From assembly GCA_963402885.1 (NCBI GenBank), contig OY727098.1, positions 26,326,417-26,390,416 of the forward strand: 64,000 nucleotides of DNA, in the 5' to 3' direction. Positions 1-10,661 of the stretch are shown piece after piece. This DNA comes from Antedon bifida (Eukaryota; Echinodermata; Crinoidea; Comatulida; Antedonidae). Every line of letters starts with the position of its first letter. The stretch's first letter is position 1. Under the pieces are notes generated by a model. It was not told the DNA's origin, ran no database searches, and was given only the letters and a program-made list of their open reading frames with translations. The translations under genes and the position numbers were made by a program.

Positions 1-106
1 CCACACTATCAAACTAGTCTTTATGTGACAACAAAATGTGATGTGCCCATATAAGGAAATGATGATGTCATATCACTACCATATTTAGGCACATCGAACT
101 TTTTGT
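1..106 (-). mobile_element. MITE-A copy, cut by window edge
   Basis: This fragment matches the family found at ten other places in the window. The CACTATCAAACTAG end is followed by an internal ATCACTACCATATTT motif and a CACATC...ACTTTTTGTG segment. The left terminus is missing and the right terminus has decayed. It has no coding capacity. Confidence 0.75.
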
Positions 107-228
107 GTGTAAATGGGTCGCGAATTGTTTTCCGATACTGAAACTTTTTATAAATTATACACTGATCTATATGTGAAATGTTCTCAGTTTTGTAGAATCT
201 ACAAACACAGTAAGTTTTTCCCTATGAG

Positions 229-306
229 TTGACGTGCGGCGAGTCCGTATCGTACACACTGGGAATCGACGACGGGGCAATGGACGCTTTTGACGCATTA
301 GTTCGT
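229..306. promoter_or_regulatory. Small CpG-rich patch
   Basis: About eleven CpG dinucleotides fall in under 80 bp, while the surrounding tens of kilobases are strongly CpG-poor. Such patches usually mark an unmethylated promoter or a young repeat. It overlaps the downstream end of a possible minus-strand first exon, which is the only gene-like context. Confidence 0.25.
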
Positions 307-519
307 TGTTACTATATACAAAGTGGGGAATCCCCTTTTAGGACGTGGATTTAATAACCTACCAACTGGTTCTACGACGCTATTTTTCTGTTTGCAAAGG
401 AGTGTGTAACTTGACTGAAAAGCTGCAAACTTTGATGTACCGGCGGTGGGAACTTTTACAATGAACATTAGAATAATAGAAAGAACAATATAAACAGGTC
501 CATCCCAAATTACACTCAT
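298..519 (-). CDS. Possible first coding exon with signal peptide or TM helix (unrecognised)
   Basis: An ATG-initiated ORF of 73 codons begins at 519 with A at the -3 position. Residues 8-21 (PVYIVLSIILMFIV) form a hydrophobic helix that could be a signal peptide or signal anchor, followed by VPTAGTS. A possible donor (TTG|GTAGGT) at 362/363 would end the exon after about 52 codons and send the gene off the left edge. The nearby DNA from 232 to 305 holds 11 CpGs, unusual for this window and typical of an unmethylated promoter patch. No homology is recognised. Chance is a real alternative, because the rest of the ORF has no domain signature. Confidence 0.22.
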   Translation of the reverse strand: MSVIWDGPVYIVLSIILMFIVKVPTAGTSKFAAFQSSYTLLCKQKNSVVEPVGRLLNPRPKRGFPTLYIVTTN

Positions 520-789
520 AGTGATGTTGTTCAGGCCTTTATGGTTCGGGAGAACCCTTTGACGTTAGCATTGAACGCAAATGTGTGTACCGGCGGAAAA
601 AGTAGCTGCTGGCTACGATCGTTGTGCCAATTGCGAGCGCTCTATTATTAGAGTGTCATTTTTCTCGGCCAACTAGAGGTGCCATTTATCATAATTTTTA
701 CGTGCGAGAGTACCATTTCCAGCCGGGGTGTCATTTAACAAAATTATATTGATGACCGTCAAAGCTGGTATTAACCTGTTTATATCTAA

Positions 790-850
790 GATGACCGGTT
801 AGCTCAGTCGGACTGAGCGTCATGTTAACAACACGGATGTCATGCTGGTC
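790..850 (+). repeat. tRNA-derived fragment (SINE head-like)
   Basis: The segment at 797-811 reads GGTTAGCTCAGTCGG, a near-canonical pol III A box and tRNA D-arm, followed by GACTGAGCG as in a tRNA. The T-arm and B box (expected GGTTCGAATCC) are degraded to GGTCGTGGTGTG. It therefore looks like a tRNA-derived repeat remnant rather than a functional tRNA gene. Confidence 0.4.
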
Positions 851-928
851 GTGGTGTGTGGAAAAAAGAGTTAAAGCTTTAGGGTTCACAGAATAATACG
901 TCCCCCATTCCACCACAAAAGCAAGTCA

Positions 929-1007
929 ATGCATCTGGTGATGCCGTGGAAACGACACATTTTCTCTGCCACATCATTGAGGTCGTTTCCACGACATTAC
1001 CAGATGT
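929..1007. repeat. Foldback hairpin, 26-bp arms
   Basis: The arms at 931-956 and 982-1007 are inverted copies sharing CGTGGAAACGAC and CATCTGGT, with three mismatches, around a 25-nt loop. The size resembles a pre-miRNA or a tiny foldback element; the sequence does not decide which. Confidence 0.6.
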
Positions 1008-1137
1008 AGGGAGAGGACTATGACAATAGACAACTGGGTCACTTGACTTTTGGTTCAGTTAGTGTTTTTTTTCTGTGGATTCGATCTCGTAAATTTTATG
1101 CTTAGCGCCCTCAATTTTAATATATCCATCTTATTAT

Positions 1138-1204
1138 TAGCTTCTTATCTTCAGTTTTGACATTGTAGCGGGCAGCAGACAATTCTGAAAAAAGATAAGA
1201 AGAC
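1138..1204. repeat. Short inverted repeat (11-bp arms)
   Basis: CTTCTTATCTT at 1141 is matched by AAGATAAGAAG ending at 1202. The loop of about 40 nt holds an unusual GTAGCGGGCAGC stretch. It is probably the relic of a foldback element. Confidence 0.4.
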
Positions 1205-1581
1205 GATTTATTTGTTTATTTATACAGAATTATGTTTTAATTACTGTGGCGGGATTTGCTTTTAATTTTCAAAATAGGCCCCTCTAGACAGAACCAAGGT
1301 AAGATTTAAATAGCATGTCTCATTTCACTTTAATTCCGCCTGCTGACCCGGCTGGGCCTAACTAAGAATAGGCTGCAGCTGGGTGCTGAGCCTGGGTGGA
1401 TGTGGGGGAGGGTGGTTTGATTGTCACTGTAATATTTTTCCTGCTGACCGGCCACTCGCTGTACTTTGTACTGTGTACTTTTAACTGATCAATGCTTGAT
1501 TTTATTATGTATTTGTACTGTGCACATGTTTTTTTTCCATACTTTTGAATATCTTTAAATTTAATGTTTCAGTACCAGGCA

Positions 1582-1640
1582 GGGAGGGTGGAGGGGGGGG
1601 GGGGGGGGGGTGGAAGGGAGGGGGGGATGGCGTGGGGGTA
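1582..1640 (+). repeat. Poly-G / G-quadruplex-capable tract
   Basis: Successive runs of three or more G, including one of about 17 G from 1593, make this by far the most G-rich spot in the window. Intramolecular G4 folding would be expected. The minus-strand proline-rich reading frame here follows from the tract and is not a gene. Confidence 0.8.
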
Positions 1641-3487
1641 GAGAATGATTGTTTTGTTGAATAATCACATTCCAGTAGTTTTCAAATGTTTTAGGCTCTG
1701 GCCTCGTTAAAAGTAGGTGTATAAAACGAATATTCGTGAAATGGTACAACTACAAATAATTTTATTCAGTGAAAAATGAAAATTTATCGTATTTTCACTT
1801 CAAGAAATTATTTGATGCTTTCTTGACTAAATATATTAATATCTTTAAAAAGAATTATTTTAACTAAACCATCTAGGCCTAGTAGGCTAGGCCTATAACA
1901 AAATTCTAAAACAAATATAAAACAAAACACTTTTAAAAGTTGTGATTTCATCACAACATCAGTAATAAAGTAATTCATGTTGGTTGTTGGCGTCATAAAG
2001 TCCTACAAGTAGTGTATTAGCCAATCAAATAAAAACCAATAACTAGGCTTAGTGCCGCTTTGCTTCCTGTTGTTCTTTTGGTGTTGGCATTCTGTAAAGT
2101 AGTGTATCAAATATTGTAATGACCTTGGTATATGAAAAAATATATTATAGCTATAGTGTTGCCCGAAAGTTCTGCTAATTTTTTTGGCTGTTTTACTTTA
2201 TTATTGTTTTGATTTAGCTTTTTGAATATTTTATTTCATTATTGAGATCCAGTCACTGATACCCACAGCATTGTCATTTTTAGTAATTTGCCTTGTTGGA
2301 TTTATATATAGCATACAGTGCACCTATGTTTGGATGTTGTTTTTTCCACTCATAACACAACTAAAATAGTGAACATATTTTATTTTCAATTATATTATAT
2401 TTTCAATTATATTATATTTTCAATTATATTATATTTCTTATGATTTTCTGCTCGGTTAATTTTTTAGTAGGGACTTGAATGTAAAAAACGTTTTAGCATT
2501 GCTAAGTTTAAAAATTAAGTATTGTTGTACACACACACACATTTGGATCCCATTCTAAAGAGATTGATTGACTTGTTAACTCTTGATTTAAAAACGTGTA
2601 AATACAGCTAATAAGGTTTTATTACGAAATGTTGAGACTGACAACAAGAAGTCTGTAACTGTACTGATTAATACTTTGATTGCTTGTTGCATTGTTTACA
2701 TCTTTCATTTTATCATTTTAACAAGGACATTGTATGACAACCCTGGATGCACTGCTGCAGGAAATGGCCCTAACAAGTACACTATACACTAGGCTTTTAA
2801 TAATGTAACAAATAGCAGAATATTACAGTTTGTTTTAATTTATCAAATAGTTTATCTGTACATTAAATGGAATTATGAAATTTAGGGAAAAAAAGTAAAG
2901 TTTCCTGCACAAATGACATGACAATCTTTAGTTTGTGGTCAAAAGTTTATCAATAATAGGGTTGTTTGATTGCCTAATTTTGTTTGCTCATGATTGTTGC
3001 GTAAGTTTCACGTTTCTTCAACGTGGAAATGTCTGGGCAACTATTAATAGTATTGATTATCAACCAACAGCTGGGTGTATCTAAGGTAAATGTAACAGTA
3101 TCTCTTATTACAGTATATTTAATATTGATCAATGTAGGCCTACTGTATTGTATAGGCCTACTGTATTACTATTAGTACTTATTGATAATTGGGTCCAAGC
3201 CTGAGTTTGGCTTTACAATAGGCTGTGAAGTGTGTGATTTATTTTGACTTAAACTATTCATGAATATGTACAACATTTCGACTTGATTTCAACAAAAATC
3301 TTCATCTGACAATGACTACTGTATGTACTGTAAGTTTTAACTCTGGATTCAACAACCACTACATGACTCAAATACCTCATCTAGGCATGGTAAGTTTGGA
3401 TTGACTGTACAAAGTGTATTTTATTTTTTTTAATTTGGAAGAAGAAATTACATTAAAACTAGAAATTAAAGTAGAACGTTGAGGATT
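1641..3487. other. Gene-free AT-rich stretch
   Basis: No convincing exon is seen. It contains a 20-bp unit repeated three times (2380-2434, AATTATATTATATTTTC), a short (AC)n at 2530-2541, and two AGGCCT palindrome sites near 1875 and 3140. A minus-strand segment at 3265-3316 (GATGAAG ... TCGAAATGTTG) resembles the end motif also seen near 52.87 kb. Confidence 0.5.
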
Positions 3488-3645
3488 AAGCTCTGTCTAC
3501 TATACATTATCAAACTTTATGTGACAAAAAATATATGTGACCAAATATGGTGTTGATATGCCCAAATATGGTAGTGATATGACATCATTGTGTCCATATA
3601 TAGGCATATCACATTTTCATAAAGTTTGATAGTGTAGACACAGCA
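3488..3645 (+). mobile_element. MITE-A copy
   Basis: It starts AAGCTCTGTCTAC and ends GTGTAGACACAGC. Inside are two ATATGGT(A/G)(G/T)TGATATG-type units, then CATCATTGTGTCC and CACATTTTCATAAAG. It is non-coding, with terminal inverted repeats of about 25 bp. Confidence 0.9.
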
Positions 3646-5016
3646 TTATATTCATACTGTATTTCCTCACACTCATTTATGTCACACAGGTGTTTCCCAA
3701 TTTAAAATTAAAGAAGGATTATGAATAAACCTCAAAATGTTAGTACAGACAGGAACATATAACCAGTTTCCTGATATTTACCATGATTGGCAGTGCTTGC
3801 TAGCAGGATACACCTGGGATGGTCAAGTCTGTGGTAGTAGTACACTTTAACCAAAGGTACTGGTTCTGTTGAAAGCCAATGTTTTTGAGTGCATAGAACA
3901 ATATCTTAAAAACTTTAGAGAACTTTCGAATGGTGGCAACTGATTTAGGTCAGATTAATCGATCATCACCTGGACTTATAGAAACGATCAAAACTGTGTC
4001 GAGGTGGAGAACCAGAAAACTGAGGTGGAGAACCAGAAAACTGTCCCAACATCAAATCCAAAGAACAGGATGATTTTATTTATAGTCTTTGGTTAAAATA
4101 TTTTACAGTATATTCTTAAATTGTTAAGAGTTTTGCAATAAATTTAATACAATACATTAATATAAATTTTGATTCAATATTTTTGATGGCTGTTGCTAAT
4201 GCACTGCACTGAACAATCTAGCATTCACTATACCATCCTATGTGTGCTTGTTTGTACAACTGGAATTGTGTTGGTTCATTTTCCATTAACTACAACAAAA
4301 TAAATCGTCTAGAGAGGCCGAGGGCTATTTAAACTTAATTTAACTAGCATCTTTCCTGGTTTCTGAGAGAAATATCAATTAATAGAATAAATAATATTGA
4401 TATTTAGGATTGAGTATTCAGAGGTTTGATTGAAGGCATTTGGATGATTCAGTACATTACATGAGTTAACCTTTGATTTCCTATCCCTACCATCTGCTGC
4501 AGTATTGCAAGAGATGACGGATTTTTGTCTAGCCATTCAAATTGTCAATTTATAACTTATAGGAATTATCATTATTTTTTAGCATAAAACATTTCATGAC
4601 AAAGTGAAAAATAATTTTACTACAGTTACTTTACCTTCCACATTTCCAACTGTCCTTTAATACTTTGATTGGTGAATGGCCTTTGTTGAACCATGTTTCA
4701 CAGTCTATCTAGCAATGCTGACATTGGGGCCTTCAGAATGCATCCTGATACTTGATCTTCTGGATACATAGTCTGTCTATTTTTTTATGTTCATATAATA
4801 TGTAAAATATTCTGCCATATTTAAAACACTGTATTTAAATTTCAATCCTACATTATTTGGCACAGTAAATAGATTTCTTATCAGAAGATGCCACCCACAA
4901 TTTGCAAAAACAAAAACAGTGAATACAATATGTTACAGTATTTTAATTGCTGTTATCTCTGGATGTGCTGAAGAGCAGGCTACAATTTCTACTTTTTTTC
5001 AAACTTAAAACCAAAG

Positions 5017-5646
5017 GCAGTAACTACAAGTCTCAGAGTTGCATCTTCCTCAACTTGACCTGGCTACATGTAAATCAAGAGCAGTAACTACAAGTCTTCA
5101 GAGTTGCATCTTCTTCAACTTGACCTGGCTGCATGTAAATCAAGAGCAGTAACTACAAGTCTTCAGAGTTGCATCTTCTTCAACTTAACCTGGCTACATG
5201 TAAATCAAGGGCAGTAACTACAAGTCTGCAGAGTTGCATCTTCTTCAACTTGACCTGGCTACATGTAAATCAAGGGCAGTAACTACAAGTCTTCAGAGTT
5301 GCATCTTCTTCAACTTAACATGGCTACATGTAAATCAAGGGCAGTAACTACAAGTCTGCAGAGTTGCATCTTCTTCAACTTGACCTGGCTACATGTAAAT
5401 CAAGGGCAGTAACTACAAGTCTTCAGAGTTGCATCTTCTTCAACTTGACCTGGCTACATGTAAATCAAGGGCAGTAACTACAAGTCTTCAGAGTTGCATC
5501 TTCTTCAACTTAACCTGGCTACATGTAAATCAAGAGCAGTAACTACAAGTCTTTAGAGTTGCATCTTCTTCAACTTGACCTGGCTACATGTAAATCAAGG
5601 GCAGTAACTACAAGTGTGCAGAGTTGCATCTTCCTCAACTTGACCT
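5017..5646. repeat. 65-bp minisatellite, about 9.7 copies
   Basis: GCAGTAACTACAAGT recurs at 5017, 5081, 5146, 5211, 5276, 5341, 5406, 5471, 5536 and 5601. The spacing is an exact 65 bp after a 64-bp first unit. Units differ at a few fixed sites (TCTTCAG/TCTGCAG, GACCTGG/AACCTGG, AAGAGC/AAGGGC). The array has multiple stops in every frame. Confidence 0.97.
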
Positions 5647-8144
5647 AACGGATGTTGCATTCTGCTAGGCCCCTTGAGCCTTCTTCCTCTAGGTACCCTG
5701 ACAGTATAGTGTCTCATTACAGGAAACAATCAGTAACTTGTTGACATTCATCATGGAACTCTTTTCCTTCCTTTCTGCTATTTTAACTTTCAGAACAAGT
5801 TACAAAGATAAATTAGTCACTTGGGCTTTAATGCCTGCTTTACACATTCTTCTACATAGCTGCTCACTTTTTGTATAGTAGCATGAGAAAAGCTAAAATG
5901 ATGTCCATAAGGTCACTTAATGGTTGTAGTATCTGGACACTCATTATGAATTATTATGAATGTTATCATCATGTTATCATAATCATAAATATTATTGCTT
6001 TTGTTTCATGTCCGAGATTTGAAATTTTCTTTTTGATGAGTGCTACTACTGTTGCACTGTACACTTTTTTGACAAATTAACATGGTGATATTTAAAACTA
6101 TCATTCTTATGAAAGTTGGTTAAATGAATGTGAACTAAAAATGATGATCAAATAACAACAGTATAATAATTGTGATTGTGCAAATTTTATGGTATTTTTT
6201 CCCCCAATTATTTATAGAATACAACCATATTTATAAAGAAAGAAATATTAAAGTAATGCAGCTCCAAGGACCTTTTTTGCTTTAAATGTATGTGGTAAAG
6301 ATTGATTAATATTATTTTAATGATTTCCTATTCTAAATACTGCATCTAGTTTTATGTATGTTAACAAAACAATATTTAATTTCCATAATGAAAAGAAAAT
6401 ATTTTCTTAGTATACTCCTGTAATAGTCTACCGACAATCGTCTAATTAACCATTTTCCTCATGTAATTAACATAATATGGAGATAATTAACATATATGAT
6501 AATTATATGTTAATGATGTTTTTATATGCCACTAGTGATTCATTTCATCGTGATGATTACTGGCTTACTAATCCATCCCTGGATGATGCTTTTGTTTCAA
6601 GAGTTGGCCGACTATACATAGCTTATTTAGAATCAAGATAAAAGCATGAACAATATTTGAAGTTAAAACATTTTATAATTAAATAAATAAATGGCAAAAT
6701 AAATGTTTTTTTTAATTGATTGAAAGATTAAGATTCCACTGTCTATTTCGTGTCTAGCTTACCGGGATAAACCAACAATAGTCTTTCTTCTCGAAGAGCG
6801 AGATATAACTCGAAAAGTAGAAGTTTTCATTTAATCCCCCTCTCCACAAATGGTATAGTCCATGAACACCACTGTTAATTTTGTGTATTTGTTTTTCTGT
6901 ACCTCTACAGGCTAGTGTGTTTATCAATTATCTTTTTTATTTGACTACTATTCAATTTTAATGAAGAATAACATTTTAATAATTACATAAACCTTTTTTA
7001 AATTACAAATTATAGAATGTTGGTTGTTTTTCCTGATTGTACTAAATTGGATATTTTATTTTTAGAATAGTGAAATTACTTTAACAAGCTATTACATGTC
7101 ATTATACTTTAACCTACGCATATCGATCTGATTCCAATTATGACAGTGCAGACAATTTATCAATATACAGATACTGCAGTGTACTATGGAGTGGAGGTTA
7201 TTAATTCCACCTGTCCATATACACTGCACATTTATACAGTTATATCAGAAAAAAAACTTCAATTCAAATTGAATTTGTCAGCATTTAATACTAATATAGC
7301 TTTTCTGACTGTAGTACTACATTGGTTTGGATTGATTAGGCGTGGCAGATAGGTGGAAAGTTAGTAATTACTACAGTACTAACTTATAACTATTGTACTG
7401 GTGGTGTGAATGATGTATCTAGGTCCATAAATGGTCTAATTAATCCTGATTTATGGTACCTGAAAATAAATTTAGGACCTACTGTATTGTGAATTAATAC
7501 CAATTGTTTGCATTGATAATTGTTTAAATAAAGCTACCAAGTACTTTATAAGATTAAAACATTAGCAAATCTGGAAAAGTTAAAACCACCTTGACTTTTT
7601 AAAGAACAAATCAATCTGAAGGTTGGAAATGTTTTTATTGAAATAATAGGTCAATGCTCTATTAAAAAAATCTTAATCTTTATCTAAACATTCCTTGAAT
7701 GAAAAGACCATGAAATCTGGTATATTGATGGAATTCAATGGTTTGCTAACCATTATTATGCTTGAATGCTGGTCAATTGGCTACTGTGCTGTGGTCACAA
7801 TTGGCTACTACCTGTGGTCAAAGAGCTATGCTGTGACCTTGTGGGTATATATAATAATATTTTAGTTTCTTATTCGTTAAAACCATAAATACCAAACCCT
7901 TCATACAGTAACTAGTTTACAATTGTTTTAAAAGTGAAAGACTCAAAATAAATAAATTACTACTTTGTCGTTCCAAGTTTAAAAACTTAAATCAGGTATT
8001 TGCAGATGAATTTGTCCAGCCCTCCCAAGTCACTGATTGGATTGGAGTTTTTTTTCTAAGATCAAGACACAACTTTGCACTGATTACTAGCTGCAGTATA
8101 GGAGTATGTTTCTATACCTGGATAAAAAAAAAATAAATAAATAT
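5647..8144. other. Gene-free AT-rich stretch
   Basis: There is no exon with matched splice sites and a coding frame. A dispersed repeat fragment at 6755-6840 (CTTACCGGGATAAACC ... CGAAGAGCGAGATATAA) is a diverged inverted relative of the segment at 9540-9605. Confidence 0.5.
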
Positions 8145-8232
8145 ATTACCGGGGTAATAATGTGAAGCACATTGAGAGCTTGCTTATTATATGCACTACT
8201 GTATGTAAGAATGAACTATTATTATCATTTTT
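8145..8232 (+). mobile_element. SINE-like 3' tail
   Basis: GGGGTAATAATGTGAAGC, then CATTGAGAGCTTGC, then (TTATTA)n is the tail seen again at 62388 (+) and 22840 (-). This GCGCTATATAAG...ATTATTATT type of tail is common in animal SINEs and their partner LINEs. Confidence 0.6.
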
Positions 8233-8929
8233 TTTTATTAGTTATCATTACTAGTCCCAACAATTGATTGAACACTTATACAGTATTTCAGAATAGAAAT
8301 ATGCCAGCCCTTGTTGACTTTGAGGAACGAGGACAATAGAGGAAAATGTCACCAGTATGAAAAGTGAAAGTTGGGACATTTACAATAATAGCATGACAAC
8401 TATAATATAATACAATGGTAAAAGAGATAAACACAATGGTGATAACCCGCCAGATGTACTTTTCAGCAGTTTATTCTTTTATTAGTAAATAAAATGATTC
8501 AAGTTCAATAATTTAAGAGAACATATGACCTTAACAACATGTGGAATTGAACTATAGCTGTACTGTCAGTGGGTAAATAGTATCCATTTCAAACGTACCA
8601 GTTATATTTTGCTACACAATTCTTTTGCAATTCTCTCACACTGCCTGACTGTGTGCAAAAAGTCTTTAGTATGAGCAGTATTATAAATCAAAAACTGTTT
8701 TAAATCCTTTTTTTTAAATAATAGTTCATGAATAGTACACAATCATTTTTAAATTACTGGTACTTACTAAATAGTTGATACCCAATTTGAACATGACATC
8801 AGTACCAGAAATGGTAATAGACCATAAAATGGATGCACATATTTTTTTTATTGTTTTATCTAAAATAGGCGCCTAATACCAGAAATTGAAAAGAAAAAAT
8901 TGAAATGCATATCAAACAAATTAAATGTT

Positions 8930-9225
8930 TAAATACTACATTTGTTATTGTTTTGATAGCACTGTTAGCAGTTAAATCATTTACGCAATTGAAATGCGTC
9001 AAACTATTTAAAATATTTTAAATACTACATTTGTTATTGTTTTGATAGCAGTTAAATCATTTACACAATTGAAATGCGTCAAACTATTTTAAATACTACG
9101 CATTTGTTATTGTTTGATAATTAATACTGTAGTCAGTTTTATCTTAAATAACTTTTTTTTTTTGCGATTTTAAATGTATCAAACTATACTACTCAATACT
9201 ATGCATTTGTTATTGTTTGATAATA
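8930..9225. repeat. Irregular tandem repeat (about 72-102 bp)
   Basis: The segment TACTACATTTGTTATTGTTT recurs at about 8934, 9022, 9094 and 9197, with GTTAAATCATTTACG and GAAATGCGTCAAACTA between. Unit lengths vary through deletions. Confidence 0.8.
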
Positions 9226-9484
9226 CAAGTTGAGTAAAACTGCCTCAAGTGGTTTTGTACTGTCAGCCACAATACCTGGTAAATTTGTAAAAATGCATTC
9301 TTCAGCGTTCAAGTGGGGTTGAGTATTAAAAGATATGCTAAGTATGTATTATAATGATGATACTTATTACAACACACACGATTCATTGGAATGTAATATT
9401 TTTTTATCATTTTGAATACGTCAATGAATACAGTATCGTAGGCATCAATCATTCCCATACACATTTATGTCTTAGATAACAATT

Positions 9485-9660
9485 AAAATGTTCAGATTCG
9501 AGAGGGCACTAATAGCGGACTGTCCCATTTATTAAGGAGGTGATCTACTATATCGCACTTCGTGTAAAAGGGCTACTGTCGGTTTATCCAGGTAAGCGGC
9601 ACTTATAGACTACCAACACCATTTCTGGTTTGTGTAATTTGGTAGCATGTGGTTTATTGA
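9485..9660 (-). repeat. Dispersed repeat fragment
   Basis: Read on the minus strand, GCTTACCTGGATAAACCGACAGTAG matches the 6755 fragment in pieces. The right part (AAGCGG ... GACTACCAACACCA ... GGTTTGTGTAATTT) matches 16955-17015 on the plus strand. These look like pieces of one transposon family of unknown class. Confidence 0.5.
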
Positions 9661-10345
9661 CAATGAAAAAGCTTGAAGATCATGTTACTATAGTTAATTT
9701 TTTGCATAAATTGTGAAAATGATGTATTTATTACATATTTTAGAGAAATGTGAGAACTCCTACGCTTTTACCTATTTAACTTTGGTCTGCTTTTAAATGT
9801 GCTGGACAAAATATAATTGAGAAATTAGCTTACTCTACTCCTAAATCAGTTTATGACAGAAATGATGAGGAGAAATAAAATACTCAGTAATTCTGGTTAT
9901 TTTTACACTAGTAAGAAAAACATATTGGATGATAAACTGAGAATAAGTTTTTATCCAGGGTTGTTTTTTGGTGGATGTTATTAGTAGGTAGACATTAGTG
10001 GGCTAATTAACTTCCTAGTGTGTACGTAGAAAAACCACAACATGACCAGCTATACTGTGCTTTATGTTACTGCTGACAACACCTCAGGAGTAATACATAC
10101 AGGTGTGTGTTCTAGATCTTAAATAGGTAAATCATTATTGAAACCTACACTTGCCCCAAGTCTGTATTTATTGTCTTTTTTATGTTAGTCCCCCAGTCTT
10201 ATATTGTATGAAACGCCATATGTACCATTATTTTTACTAATTACGGTCTACATTGTTACAATCACTTGAAAATGAAGCACACACTGCATGTGAAATATGG
10301 GTACACATGCTGGCAGATATATAGGCTACTGTGGAGGCATATTGT

Positions 10346-10520
10346 ATACCTCCATGCTGTCATGAGGGGATGTAAATTATTATAAATCATGAAGATTTTA
10401 AAAGAAAGTACAAACTACAAGTTGAAGAATACCTCAATGCTGTCATGAGGGGATGTAAATTATTATAAATCATAAATCATGAAGATTTTGAAAGAAAGTA
10501 CTAACTACAAGTTGAAGAAA
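10346..10520. repeat. Tandem duplication, 83-bp unit, two copies
   Basis: ATACCTC(C/A)ATGCTGTCATG begins at 10346 and again at 10429. Both copies run through GAAGATTTT and end AACTACAAGTTGAAGAA. The second carries a local AATCATAA duplication. Confidence 0.9.
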
Positions 10521-10527
10521 CTTAATA

Positions 10528-10661
10528 AAGCTCTGTCTACACTATCAAACTTTATGTGACAAAAGAATGTGATGTGCCCGCATTGTTTTACTATTTTCAC
10601 TACCATATTTGGACACATCACACTTTTTGTCAAACTAGTTTGATAGTGTGGACGGACCTTT
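10528..10661 (-). mobile_element. MITE-A copy
   Basis: It starts AAGCTCTGTCTACACTATC and ends GATAGTGTGGACGGACCTT. TA dinucleotides on both outer sides are consistent with a TA target duplication. One internal CACTACCATATTT unit is present. Confidence 0.9.

Noticed and set aside
797..850. A functional tRNA gene
   Set aside because: Only the D-arm/A box is intact. The acceptor stem and T-arm cannot be formed.
1278..1298. 21-nt microexon with AG...GTAAGA borders (APLDRTK)
   Set aside because: Too short to support without transcripts; such pairings are expected by chance in this length of DNA.
1561..1749. Proline-rich minus-strand ORF
   Set aside because: It is the complement of the poly-G tract.
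3262..3390. Open 43-codon frame ending at a GTAAGT donor
   Set aside because: No convincing acceptor. The segment overlaps a repeat-end motif and its composition is not coding-like.
5017..5646. CRISPR-like array
   Set aside because: Units are directly adjacent 65-bp repeats with no unique spacers, in eukaryotic DNA. The same applies to the 35-kb and 54-kb arrays.
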